From contig JAPPKD010000112.1 in NCBI GenBank assembly GCA_028820215.1, forward strand, positions 1 through 17,836: a stretch of DNA of 17,836 bases, written 5' to 3'. The notes beneath the pieces are model-generated. The model ran no database searches, had not been told where the DNA came from, and worked only from the letters and a program-made list of their open reading frames with translations. The DNA is from Spirochaetaceae bacterium (GTDB taxonomy: Bacteria > Spirochaetota > Spirochaetia > SZUA-6 > Bin103). This document shows, piece after piece, positions 1-7,490 of the stretch; the stretch's first letter is position 1; the number at the start of each line of letters is the position of its first letter. The position numbers and the translations under genes were made by a program.

Positions 1-1174
1 GTCGTCCCTCCGACCCGAATCGGCCGACAGAGACCCCTACAGCGCAATTTCCTCCCGTGGTTCCGCTCTTGACGGCGAGATCGATCTCGGCCACCGCGGC
101 TGTCTTCGATCCGGGGTAGGTGAACGTCACTCCCTGTGCCGTAATGCTCGGAGCGGCTCTCACCGGGCGGGGGTCACCCATCGCCCTCCCCTCGGAGCGC
201 CGGAGAAACTCGACGAGATGTGCCGCCGTCGCACTCGCCTGATACGACTGCCCGAACAGATCGAGCATCGCGCCCGTCAAAGTCATGAATCTGCTCAAGG
301 CATAGACGACAACGGCAAACCCTCCGATGTCGATGTCACCGCGAGCGAGCAGCAGCGCTGCGAGCACGAAGCAGCCGCCGTATCCGACCAGGACGAGAAT
401 GTTGATCGCCAGGTCGATACCGCCCACACGAAGGCTCTCCCGCCATCGCTCGATGTTGAAACGGTGGAGCGTGCGTCGGTACCTCCCGAGGAGATATGAT
501 CCGATACCAAGGCATCTGGTCTCCTTGTAGTACGCGCGATCCACCAGGCATTGCTCCAGGTAGCGGAATTCACGGAGCGTCGGCACGGTCCTGCGCTCCA
601 ACCGATAGTAGCGACTTCCACGAATCAGGTGGCTCGCGATGCGGGGCGCGAAAATCACGGGAACAACGAGCGCCAGCGGTGGGGACAGTGAATGGAGGTA
701 TACGGCAGAAGCTACCAACGAAAACAACAGGAGAACCGGGTACAGAAAGCCGATCAGCATCCCGATCGCTCCCTGCATTCCCGCCTTCGCCAATTCCAGC
801 CGCTCGTTGGCGTCGAGCGTTTCGAAGTCGATGAGCTCCAGGCGTTCCGCTTTCTCGTTCATCGCCTCCGTGATGACTCCGAGGGCCTTGTCCATGAAGT
901 ATCCGGCGATGAGGTCACCGATCATGTAGAGCAGATCACGGATGAGGATAGCGACTCCGACAACCAGAATGGCCCCGACGAGATCATCGCGTACCTCGGC
1001 GTATGCGAGTTGCGACATGATGATCTCCAATCGATGAAGTACGAGGAGATCAGCGCCGGCACGGCCCGTGCCGACAAGAATGAACGCGGCCATTGCGAAC
1101 GGCGCACGGTGGGCTACCAGACCCGTAACTCTGGCAAGAGTACCCGTGAACGACGGCCTGCTGCTACGTTTCAT
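1..1174 (-). CDS. ABC exporter half-transporter ABC2' (membrane domain; nucleotide-binding domain lost or cut at the edge)
   Basis: Second subunit of a probable two-subunit ABC exporter, expected in the inner membrane. From the ATG at 1174 I translated 391 codons without a stop. The region aligns residue by residue with the membrane domain of ABC2 at 11323-13094, sharing blocks such as LIDFETLDANER, IRGSRYYRLER and GQSYxASATAxHLxEFL. The NBD begins with an A-loop-like stretch (TFTYPG, about codons 352-357). Recognisable sequence stops just after a Gly-Thr-Thr at about position 56, where the homologue continues into its Walker A. The last 18 or so codons have no P-loop. The start overlaps the stop of ABC1' by 11 bases, so the pair is translationally coupled. 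Either this copy is a C-terminally broken pseudogene or a rearrangement lies at the edge; sequence to the left would decide. Confidence 0.8.
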   Translation of the reverse strand, partial: MKRSSRPSFTGTLARVTGLVAHRAPFAMAAFILVGTGRAGADLLVLHRLEIIMSQLAYAEVRDDLVGAILVVGVAILIRDLLYMIGDLIAGYFMDKALGVITEAMNEKAERLELIDFETLDANERLELAKAGMQGAIGMLIGFLYPVLLLFSLVASAVYLHSLSPPLALVVPVIFAPRIASHLIRGSRYYRLERRTVPTLREFRYLEQCLVDRAYYKETRCLGIGSYLLGRYRRTLHRFNIERWRESLRVGGIDLAINILVLVGYGGCFVLAALLLARGDIDIGGFAVVVYALSRFMTLTGAMLDLFGQSYQASATAAHLVEFLRRSEGRAMGDPRPVRAAPSITAQGVTFTYPGSKTAAVAEIDLAVKSGTTGGNCAVGVSVGRFGSEGR

Positions 1175-3002
1175 ACCAGTGTTTCTGTGAATTGAACATC
1201 TGCGCGTACAACCGATCGCGCTGCATCAGGTCCTCGTGTGTGCCGGCCTCGACGATCGCTCCGTCGTCGATCACCAGGATCTCTTCGGCGATCTTCGTCG
1301 AACCGAGTCGGTGGCTGATGAACAGCGTTGTGAGCCCGCCGGCAACATCGGCGTACGACTGATACAGACGGCTTTCGGCAAGCGGGTCCAGCGCCGCCGT
1401 GGGCTCGTCGAGGATGCGTACGGGCGCGGCACCGGCCAGGGAGCGGGCGAGGGCGATGCGTTGCCATTCACCGCCGGACACGTCGACGCCGCCTGCCAGC
1501 ACCTTGCCCAGCGGTGTGTCGCAGCCCTGCGGCAACCTCTGGACGAGCTCGGCGAGTCCCGCGCGTTCCAGGCTACGTTCGACAACGGCATCGTCGACGT
1601 GACCGAGATTACCGAAGGCAACGTTGTCGCGCACCGTGAGCGAGTAGCGGGCGAAGTCCTGGAACACGACGCCGAACAAGCCGTTCAATGCGTCCTGAGG
1701 CCACTGCTCAATGGATCTGCCGTTGATAAGAATACGGCCGTTCGTCGGGCTATAGAGACGCAGCATAAGTTTAGTAATGGTCGACTTTCCGGATCCGTTT
1801 GCACCGACGAGTGCGTAATGATAACCGGCTTTCAGCGAGAAGCTGATGTCCACGAGGACACGTTCTTCCGTGCCGGGGTACGCGAAGCTCACACCGTCGA
1901 ACTCGATCGACTCGAACCGCTCCTCCGGCGAGCGTCGAGTGAGCGAACTCCGTGTCTCTGCCAATGATGAAAACGACGTGAGATCGACGAAAAACTCTCG
2001 ATGCTGAGCAAAACGAGAGGTGATTTCAACCAGTTGTCCCGTTACGATAGTCTCCGCTTGCAGGATTGCTAAAACCGCTGCCGTGTAGAAGGCGACGTCG
2101 ATGAGTCCGGCGCGCAGGGGTTGGAGAAGCATCAGCATGGCGATCACGATGCCTGCGACCATGAATACGCTCCCACCTCGGTAGCGGAGCCACAATCGTA
2201 CACTCAATCCGAGCCGTGAGCGACGGACTTTGGCGAACGCCGCACGCCAACGCTCGTTCACATAGTTCGAGTAGCCGAACATCGTCCGCTCTCCGGCGGC
2301 ATCGCGGCCTTGCAGCACTTCCTCAGACAGGTAGTCGGCACGGCGCAGCAGGTCTGACAGGCGACGCTGCAGGTCGTACACGAGGCGTCCTCCTCGGATG
2401 CCCAGGAGAACCATCGGCACGGTGAGCACGACCACGACGGGAACGATCCACCAGCCCAGGCGCGCCAGCACGACAGCGACTCCGATGACCCGAACGGCGA
2501 TGGTGATCAGCTCGATTCCGTCGTCGAACGCCTTCTTTACCGGACCGGTCTCCGGTTCCGATGCGACGCGATGCAGCAGGTCCCAAGTCTCAGGATTCTC
2601 AACGTATTGGTACTCGAGGCGTGCTCGCTTCTCGGTCAAGTCGGAGCGCAAACCGCGGCGAAGGTTTGCCTCGATCGCCGTGTCAGCGAGCCGGCGGACC
2701 ACCGTCTCGAGGGTTTCCACCGAGAATATCGCGAGGAGTACGATCACCGGGGCCGATAGGTCACCGAATGGCAGCCGTCCTGCCGCTACATCGAGTGCTG
2801 TCCCGATGAAGCGCTCGATTCCCAACACCAACAACGGACCGGTTGCCACTCCCGCTCCCAGCGCAAACAACAGGCGGAGCACGGCGGCCGGCGCGGCATC
2901 CTCGAATACGATCCACATTCCTCGCAACAACGTGTAACGGCGACCGGAAAAGCGGGCGCGATGAGGTGTTGCCTGGTCACGGATCCTTGCATTCGCCTTC
3001 AC
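1164..3002 (-). CDS. ABC exporter half-transporter ABC1' (membrane domain plus ATPase domain)
   Basis: A 612-residue exporter half-transporter of the MsbA/peptide-exporter type, the usual length for this family. The membrane domain covers about residues 30-335, with hydrophobic segments near 38-62, 84-98, 163-200 and 278-315. The ATPase domain has Walker A GANGSGKST (400-408), Q-loop Gln448, signature VSGGEWQR (508-515), Walker B ending ILDEP (530-534) and H-loop His564. All catalytic motifs look intact. I chose the GTG at 3002 because a purine-rich stretch (AAGGTAGGT on the coding strand) lies about 5 bases upstream and the paralogue at 9489 has a similar N-terminal extension before the first helix. 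ABC2' follows with an 11-base overlap, suggesting a heterodimer. The substrate is unknown; a small peptide is a family-based guess. Confidence 0.93.
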   Translation of the reverse strand: MKANARIRDQATPHRARFSGRRYTLLRGMWIVFEDAAPAAVLRLLFALGAGVATGPLLVLGIERFIGTALDVAAGRLPFGDLSAPVIVLLAIFSVETLETVVRRLADTAIEANLRRGLRSDLTEKRARLEYQYVENPETWDLLHRVASEPETGPVKKAFDDGIELITIAVRVIGVAVVLARLGWWIVPVVVVLTVPMVLLGIRGGRLVYDLQRRLSDLLRRADYLSEEVLQGRDAAGERTMFGYSNYVNERWRAAFAKVRRSRLGLSVRLWLRYRGGSVFMVAGIVIAMLMLLQPLRAGLIDVAFYTAAVLAILQAETIVTGQLVEITSRFAQHREFFVDLTSFSSLAETRSSLTRRSPEERFESIEFDGVSFAYPGTEERVLVDISFSLKAGYHYALVGANGSGKSTITKLMLRLYSPTNGRILINGRSIEQWPQDALNGLFGVVFQDFARYSLTVRDNVAFGNLGHVDDAVVERSLERAGLAELVQRLPQGCDTPLGKVLAGGVDVSGGEWQRIALARSLAGAAPVRILDEPTAALDPLAESRLYQSYADVAGGLTTLFISHRLGSTKIAEEILVIDDGAIVEAGTHEDLMQRDRLYAQMFNSQKHWYET

Positions 3003-3039
3003 GGGACCTACCTTACAACATGTGCGGCGCTCGACGCGG

Positions 3040-3426
3040 TCACCAGATCGTGTCGGCTCCGAGCGCCCGAAGAGCCGGATCGGGGGTCGCGACCTTGATC
3101 TTCTGGACCATCGCCTGGGCCGCGATCATCCGGTCGAAAGGATCGCGATGGGAGTGTGGGAGGGAGCCCGCGCGCAGCGCGTGTACGCTGGCGATTGCCA
3201 GTTGGCGAAAGCCGTCCTGAGCCAACCGGTCCTCCCATTCGTCGATGACGTGGCGGCCGGCCGGGTAGTTCCCCCGCCTGTGCTGCGTCGCGATCTCCCA
3301 GGCGCTCGCGGCGCTCACCCACACCTTGTGGTGCGGATCCACAAGGAGACGCTGGACGCGCTCGCTGAGCTTGTGGGGCTCCGCCCAGGTCCACAGCAAC
3401 GTGCATGTGTCGAGCAGGAGTCTCAT
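3040..3426 (-). CDS. vapC: VapC-family PIN-domain toxin, copy 1
   Basis: A 128-residue PIN-domain protein of the VapC toxin family, which acts as a metal-dependent ribonuclease until bound by its antitoxin. The acidic residues expected of a PIN site are visible: Asp6 in LLLDTCTLLW, Glu44 in ASAWEIA, Asp95 and Asp98 in HRDPFDRM, and Asp116 in VATPDPA. Many relatives have LLLDTHALLW at the start, so Cys-Thr replaces His-Ala here. The ATG overlaps the antitoxin stop by 4 bases, which is the usual toxin-antitoxin operon order with the antitoxin first. It is about 84% identical by my count to the toxin at 7491-7877. Nothing suggests inactivation. Confidence 0.92.
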   Translation of the reverse strand: MRLLLDTCTLLWTWAEPHKLSERVQRLLVDPHHKVWVSAASAWEIATQHRRGNYPAGRHVIDEWEDRLAQDGFRQLAIASVHALRAGSLPHSHRDPFDRMIAAQAMVQKIKVATPDPALRALGADTIW

Positions 3427-3662
3427 CCTCCCCCGTCCCAGCCCGCGAGCTCGGCATCGTCGAGCGGTTCCAGGAACGAGTCGGGCACCGAGCCGTCGCG
3501 GTCGCGATACCGCCCCAACTCGCGTGGCGGAGGCTTCTCCATCGGCACCAGCCGGACGCAGCGGACGCCGGCCTTGGCAATCACGATCTCCTCCCCGGCA
3601 TGCGCCCGGTCGACCAGCCGTGCGAGCTGCGGCACGGGCTCATGCACGCTCACCATCGTCAT
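3423..3662 (-). CDS. Phd/YefM-type antitoxin, copy 1
   Basis: A 79-residue antitoxin paired with the adjacent PIN toxin. The N-terminal half is a classic Phd/YefM DNA-binding fold, with VSVHEPVPQLARLVDRAHAG followed by EEIVIAKAG and VRLVP. The C-terminal half (PPPRELGRYRDRDGSVPDSF, then LDDAELAGW) is the part expected to wrap the toxin. I chose the ATG at 3662 because the duplicated antitoxin at 8113 begins at the same residue and similarity falls off upstream. Proteins of this kind usually repress their own promoter, which would lie in 3663-3720. That interval is shared with copy 2 and is the flank facing the sigma-factor remnant. About 85% identical to copy 2. Confidence 0.9.
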   Translation of the reverse strand: MTMVSVHEPVPQLARLVDRAHAGEEIVIAKAGVRCVRLVPMEKPPPRELGRYRDRDGSVPDSFLEPLDDAELAGWDGGG

Positions 3663-3714
3663 GCCGTCAGCATAGTTCTCCGACGAACGCCGGTCCACGA
3701 AACGGTGCTGTGCC

Positions 3715-4122
3715 CGACTCGGGACTGGGCCGGCGACCTTGCGCAGGAGACCTTCGTCCGCGCCTAGAGCCACCCTTCCGCTGCTCAGCGTCCTGTCCCT
3801 CCTGCAGCGGACGACGCTGCGGCGGGTGCTGGCGAACATCTTCGTCGACCAGTACCGGCGGAACGTACGGGAACGTGACCTGATCGCCACGCTCGATCAC
3901 GACTCGTCGGCCAGCGCCGTCGATCCTTCCCTGTCCCTGCAGGTGCGGAAGCTTCTGGGAATCCTGCCGGAACCCTGCGTGACCTGTGGTACCGCCGATA
4001 CGTGCAGGGGATGAATGCCGCGGAGATCGCCCGCCCAACTGGGCATTCCCCACGGCACCGGGCGCTCGAGACTGCATGCCGCGCGCAGGCTTCTGCGCGG
4101 GGAAGTGGAACAATATCTGTAA
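3715..4122 (+). pseudogene. Remnant of an ECF-like sigma-70 factor gene
   Basis: Pieces of a sigma-70-family (ECF-like) factor can be read in order but in three frames. First is a region-2 block, DWAGDLAQETFVRA, ending in a TAG at 3765-3767 (compare the family pattern D-x-x-DLxQETFLRA). Second, in another frame, is LRRVLANIFVDQYRRNVRERD (end of region 2, about 3808-3870). Third is a region-4 helix-turn-helix, LWYRRYVQGMNAAEIARPTG, which shifts frame near 4041 into GIPHGTGRSRLHAARRLLRG and ends at the TAA at 4120-4122. The N-terminal part of region 2 is missing. The gene would have ended 14 bases before the repeat-protein ATG at 4137, so the two were probably co-transcribed. It cannot make a working factor as read. 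Copy B has lost the gene entirely. Confidence 0.75.
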
Positions 4123-4125
4123 TTC

Positions 4126-4131
4126 AGGAGG
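4126..4131 (+). promoter_or_regulatory. Ribosome binding site for the copy A repeat protein
   Basis: A perfect AGGAGG sits 5 bases before the ATG at 4137. It fixes the family start as Met-Ser-Asn-Glu-Asp, about 17 residues upstream of where the copy B protein can begin. Confidence 0.75.
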
Positions 4132-4136
4132 AAGCC

Positions 4137-4626
4137 ATGAGCAACGAGGATCAGGGAATCGTCTACGGAAACATCGGCGTCCTGACATTCGCGCGGCGGA
4201 TGGGGCGGCGCTGCGGGGAATCAGGCGTAATCGGGAATCTCGGGCTGCTGCTGCATGGCCCGGACAATGCGGCTCTGGTGAACACGCTGTCCGCCGGAAA
4301 TCTCGGCTGCACCGTCAAAGCGCCGGCCCACGACAAGCTGGAGATGGTGCCGGTTCGGTGGATGCCAAGGCTCTGCGCATCCGGTCCGAACCGCTCGGGA
4401 TGGTCATCATGGGTCCGGTCATCTGCCCGGAGGACGTGGTGCCAGCACTGAGTTCGAAGACCGAATAGCAAGTGGGACCGGTCACAAGCTATCCGGTCGG
4501 TGCCAGGCTGGTCTCAATCCTGGGAGCTGAAACTCGAACACGATGCGCTCGCCACGCTGGAGGATGGTACGGCGCTCAACGTGGAGGGTCGACTCACGGT
4601 GCCGGAGCCGCTGACGGCGGATCATC
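4137..4626 (+). pseudogene. Broken copy of the repeat protein (copy A)
   Basis: Homologue of the intact gene at 8247-9419. The first part is in frame (MSNEDQGIVYGNIGVL, then VIGNLGLLLHGPDNAALVN). Damage accumulates after that: a frameshift after EMVPVR near 4358; a deletion that joins LGMVI directly to MGPVICP and removes about 25 codons present in copy B, apparently between short ATCAT repeats; and a nonsense codon TAG at 4466-4468 where copy B has CAG. Homology continues through the segment encoding LEDGTALNVEGRLTVPEPL and ends near 4626, so repeats 3 and 4 of the protein are absent. Its N-terminus and ribosome site are nevertheless better preserved than those of copy B. No function remains likely. 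Confidence 0.85.
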
Positions 4627-4697
4627 GCGGCCGCATTGCAACGCGGCGAGGACGCGTGCCACTCTCGCAAGAAAAGGTCGCAAGACAATCGATAGCA

Positions 4698-5891
4698 TCA
4701 ATTGAATTCATTTTGCAGCGGAGGAGGCCATAAGAAATTCCACATATACGCGACCTCATCCTGGGATCCATCAATAGTAACACGGATATATGGATCCAAT
4801 ATATGTTCCCAAACACGCACCACTAAATCGTGTTCAGTTCCGGTGCTCACAGCCTCTGCCGTACGCTGCCAATCAGTTTCTCGTGACCGCTGGATGTCCC
4901 GTTGCGCCCTGCGCCAGTCGTACGTACGTTCGTTGATGCTCAGTCTCCGTCGATACAGAGAGCGAATAACATATCCGCGTACCGAGTCTCTATGCCCTGT
5001 AATCTCTCGCGCACCATCCGGTAGATTCTTGGCAGAGAGAGGACGCGTCGCCCAAGGAACATCCTCAAATACATTCGACTCCTCATCCCATCTGACGCTT
5101 AATCCAGAGGCTAGCCCGCATGAACGACGAATGAAGTACGATAGGAGCGGAATTTTGACAAGCTTTGACTTCCAGTCCGCAAGCGCTTCAGTGAATTCAT
5201 CACTCGCCTCTCTCTCAGGGATTCCGCGATATTCCTCCCACAAGAGCTGTGCGGCACGATTCAACAGATCATCGTCTGGCAGATGCTTACACAAGACCGG
5301 ATTAGTGCATCGAAGCTCGTGCCAAATTTCGGAACTGGGCATAGGTAGACCACGCCAGCGGCCGCCTCGATGCATAATCAAATGTATGCTGGCACGCCAA
5401 ACGGCCAGCATGCCCTCCGGGCTGTTGGTAGGAATGTCATTCTCTGGTTCAACTAGAGCATATCGCCAGTTTTCATAGCCGCGCCCGTCCATCGACGAAA
5501 TCCCTGTCATGAACGAGGACAAATCTCGATGATGTATGTAATTGTGCAGCGACTGATAGCACCTGTAGTATGCCGTCAGATAGCTCTGGGCTTCTTGGTC
5601 GAGTGCAACGAGCAGCTTGCGTAGATCGTGATGGTTGTGTTGTCTGGTTGATCTGCGCATTTCGGGGACAGACATGCTGCAGGATGAAGCTATCAAATAC
5701 TTGAAGCTTTGCTCTATGCCGGAGTAGGAAGCTGTAATAATAGGCCAACTATTTACGAGGTTAACACTGGGTATAAAGTCATGACTAGGTGGCATATTGT
5801 CGAACAATTCTTGACAGCGCTTATACGCCATTTCGAGTCGCATTGGAACATCTGTCTCGTATGGCAGCTGCCATGATCCGCGCATACCCAT
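4698..5891 (-). CDS. Low-GC hypothetical protein with a possible HEPN-like N-terminal half
   Basis: A 397-residue protein that I do not recognise. Base composition drops to roughly 45-53% GC over sampled lines, against about 65-70% around it, and codon use differs, so it looks recently acquired. The N-terminal half is mostly helical, with SYSGIEQSFKYLI (55-67), R80-x4-H85, HHDLRKLLVAL (87-97) and HNYIHHRDLSSF (116-127). The order 'glycine-acid-lysine helix, then H-D-L helix' recalls HEPN domains, and R-x4-6-H is the motif of HEPN ribonucleases, but this is only suggestive. The C-terminal half is rich in Trp and Arg and matches nothing I know. It lies where ABC1 of copy A should be, opposite in direction. 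Several Met codons (5891, 5885, 5843) compete as the start; GAGGG upstream fits the second slightly better. An accessory or defence role is a guess. Confidence 0.75.
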   Translation of the reverse strand: MGMRGSWQLPYETDVPMRLEMAYKRCQELFDNMPPSHDFIPSVNLVNSWPIITASYSGIEQSFKYLIASSCSMSVPEMRRSTRQHNHHDLRKLLVALDQEAQSYLTAYYRCYQSLHNYIHHRDLSSFMTGISSMDGRGYENWRYALVEPENDIPTNSPEGMLAVWRASIHLIMHRGGRWRGLPMPSSEIWHELRCTNPVLCKHLPDDDLLNRAAQLLWEEYRGIPEREASDEFTEALADWKSKLVKIPLLSYFIRRSCGLASGLSVRWDEESNVFEDVPWATRPLSAKNLPDGAREITGHRDSVRGYVIRSLYRRRLSINERTYDWRRAQRDIQRSRETDWQRTAEAVSTGTEHDLVVRVWEHILDPYIRVTIDGSQDEVAYMWNFLWPPPLQNEFN

Positions 5892-6605
5892 TACCCTCAG
5901 TCTATCGATGGCACTGCGCCGGTAGAGAAGGGGCCGTGTCGGATGAATCTTGAAGATGATTGGAGGAGGGTGTCAACCCCGCTCGTGAGGGCATGGGTCG
6001 GCTCGACGAAGTTGTAGGTGTACATGAACAGCGCCACCATCGCATCATCGCATGTGGTTCTGGGCTTCCGCAGGAGTCAGTTGGGCTTCGTGAAGTGCCG
6101 CGTCCGCATTCAGTTGTGGGGTCCAAGAAGGAAGTAGATGTTGACCGTGCTGGCGGCCGCCGGCCGCTCACGTGCATGACGTGCCCAGGGTTGGCGTACG
6201 TAAGGCGTCACCAAGTTGGCGAAATCCACTTCTCCACCGAACGCCGTCGGCACGGCGTTCTTCGCGCTCGGCTGAGTGCATCTTCATTTCCGGTACACAC
6301 TCGCCGCAGACGATCGCTTGAACCACACTTGAGCACGCGAGACGCGCAACACCGCACCATCGACATCTACATGACGCTCCAACGGGGGACGATCGCAAAC
6401 TGCCCCATTACCTTCGTGACCGCCGCGCCGCGGATGCATGTGGTGCAGATACGGCGGTTGACGGATCATCCGTTCGATTCCGTCGACCTCAGGCTGCACC
6501 ACGTGCCGATGCGCCTCGTGGGCAACCCGACGCCGGTCGTTCTCGCTGTAGACGGGCCTTCTTGGCCGCCTTCAGCTGCGTACACGAATGGAGGAAGTGA
6601 CGGGG
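5892..6605. other. 714-base stretch with no confident gene
   Basis: I find no gene I would defend here. On the minus strand one frame is open from about 6560 to 6130 apart from a single TGA near 6286; it contains LERHVDVDGAVLRVSRAQVW and, after the stop, GGEVDFANLVTPYVRQPWAR. Two other minus-strand frames further down read ALHEAQLTPAEAQNHMR and VALFMYTYNFVEPTHAL. The last faintly recalls the YNFxRPHxAL end of some DDE transposases, but the order of the pieces is wrong for that. The high GC makes chance open frames common. Best described as decayed DNA between the foreign gene and the ABC2 remnant. Confidence 0.4.
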
Positions 6606-6606
6606 C

Positions 6607-6840
6607 ATGTTCGGGCAGTCCTACCGCGCCAGTGCGACCGCTTCCATCTGTTCGACTTCGTCGAACGCGACGAAGGCAGGCCGGTGGTGGTCGCAGTCAA
6701 GAGAAACCGCCAGGGACTTGACCGCCCGCAGGGTGTCATTCACCTATCCGGGAACGGACGCGGCCGCCGTCGACGACCGTGAACCTGGACCTCGCGCTGG
6801 GCACCACCGTGGCGCTGGTCGGCGCCAACGGCGCCGGGTG
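6607..6840 (+). pseudogene. Remnant of ABC2 (junction of membrane domain and ATPase domain)
   Basis: A short stretch highly similar at DNA level to 12240-12468 of ABC2. It starts at the segment encoding GQSYRASATAS, loses one C early (CTTCCATC against CTTCCCATC), and is shifted again later. It then runs through the codons for SFTYPGTDAAAVDD and, in another frame, TVALVGANGAG, where it stops abruptly inside the Walker A motif. The rest of the ATPase domain and almost all of the membrane domain are missing. Its orientation and place downstream of the broken repeat protein match the gene order of copy B, so it is most likely what remains of the ABC2 gene of copy A. Confidence 0.8.
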
Positions 6841-7028
6841 GAGTCGTAACCGGCGTGGTGCCACTTGTTGTCCAGTTGGAAGCCGACGCGGCCGGGAGGG
6901 ACCCGGCCGGTGGTCAGATCGTCCGTGCGGCGGTTGAGCGACTGCAGCTCCCCGGCGCTCATTACCGCGCCAAGCGGCAGGTAGCCGTCGGCATGGAATC
7001 GATCGAGCTGTTCGCCGTCGAGCGCCAT
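6841..7028 (-). pseudogene. N-terminal fragment of a phytanoyl-CoA-dioxygenase-like gene
   Basis: About 62 residues from the ATG at 7028, beginning MALDGEQLDRFHADGYLPLG and continuing VMSAGELQSLNRRTDDL. This N-terminal pattern (helix, F-H-x-DGY/F, then a helix starting at SxxEL) is typical of the phytanoyl-CoA dioxygenase (PhyH) family of Fe(II)/2-oxoglutarate oxygenases. After GFQLDNKWHHAGYDS the sequence passes directly into the ABC2 remnant read backwards. All iron-binding and oxoglutarate-binding residues, which lie further downstream in the family, are gone. A minus-strand frame does stay open to about 6744, but those added residues are antisense ABC sequence. The start lies 4 bases after the stop of the upstream gene, so the two were an operon. 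Confidence 0.7.
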
Positions 7029-7032
7029 CGGT

Positions 7033-7425
7033 CTACTCCCCGGCCGGTGTGCCGCGCAGCTTTTCCAGGATGAACTCGTTCCCCAGGCCGTAGGTCTTCG
7101 ACTCATCCATCATCAGCGCCATGTTCGGGAAGCTGATGATCCGCCAGCCGTCGTTCATCGCCTCCAGCACGCTCTGGTACGGCCAGTCCTCGGGATCCTC
7201 GGGACACGCCTTGACGTCGCCGTCCTCCACCAGGGCCATGCCGTTGACCTTGGAGGTGACCGACGAGAACAGTGTCCACAGGTAGAGGACATCCTGCCGG
7301 TGGCCGTTGCCGCGCAGCGCGCGAGCTGCTTCGGCGCAGGCGCGCAGGCGCGCCGCCGGCAGCCGGTCCGACTCCAGAAGCCGGACGCACTCCTGCAGCT
7401 CGTCAGCGAGCTTGTCCGCGTCCAT
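7033..7425 (-). CDS. Hypothetical protein, 130 residues, upstream of the PhyH fragment
   Basis: A small soluble protein of unknown function. It starts MDADKLADELQECVRLLESD with a helical N-terminal half, followed by a more conserved-looking half with LYLWTLFSSVTSKVNGMAL, EDPEDWPYQSVLEAMNDGWR and IISFPNMALMMDESKTYGLG. The pattern of Trp, Pro and Gly suggests a folded domain, but I cannot name it. I prefer the ATG at 7425. A GTG at 7494, overlapping the VapC2 stop as GTGA, would add 23 residues, but the same GTGA occurs at the end of VapC1 without a following gene, so it is probably part of the toxin end rather than a start. No good ribosome site precedes either. It lies 4 bases upstream of the PhyH fragment. 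Confidence 0.7.
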   Translation of the reverse strand: MDADKLADELQECVRLLESDRLPAARLRACAEAARALRGNGHRQDVLYLWTLFSSVTSKVNGMALVEDGDVKACPEDPEDWPYQSVLEAMNDGWRIISFPNMALMMDESKTYGLGNEFILEKLRGTPAGE

Positions 7426-7490
7426 GGGAGCACGCTGTTCCGTCACCGCGCGCGCTGTCAACAGCTCGGCACTGCCCGCCCCTACGGCGG

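Larger units (their letters stand above)
3040..3720. repeat. Duplicated VapBC segment, copy A
   Basis: This segment and 7491-8172 are direct repeats in the same orientation that carry a toxin-antitoxin pair and about 50 bases of its upstream flank. Protein identity is about 84-85% by hand count. The similarity ends at the sigma-factor remnant on one side and at the toxin stop on the other. Confidence 0.85.

Noticed and set aside
5930..6130. Possible transposase tail (VALFMYTYNFVEPTHAL)
   Set aside because: Only one short resemblance, the following pieces are in different frames, the TPAEA-like segment lies on the wrong side, and no terminal inverted repeats or target duplications were found.
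6326..6345. 13-base match (CACGCGAGACGCG) to ABC2 at about 12542
   Set aside because: It lies before, not after, the ABC2 remnant and the surrounding bases do not align, so I treat it as chance or too small to interpret.
5960..6721. 253-residue open frame on the plus strand
   Set aside because: It is rich in Arg, Pro and His without domain-like pattern, and its last part overlaps the ABC2 remnant out of frame. It looks like a chance frame in GC-rich DNA.
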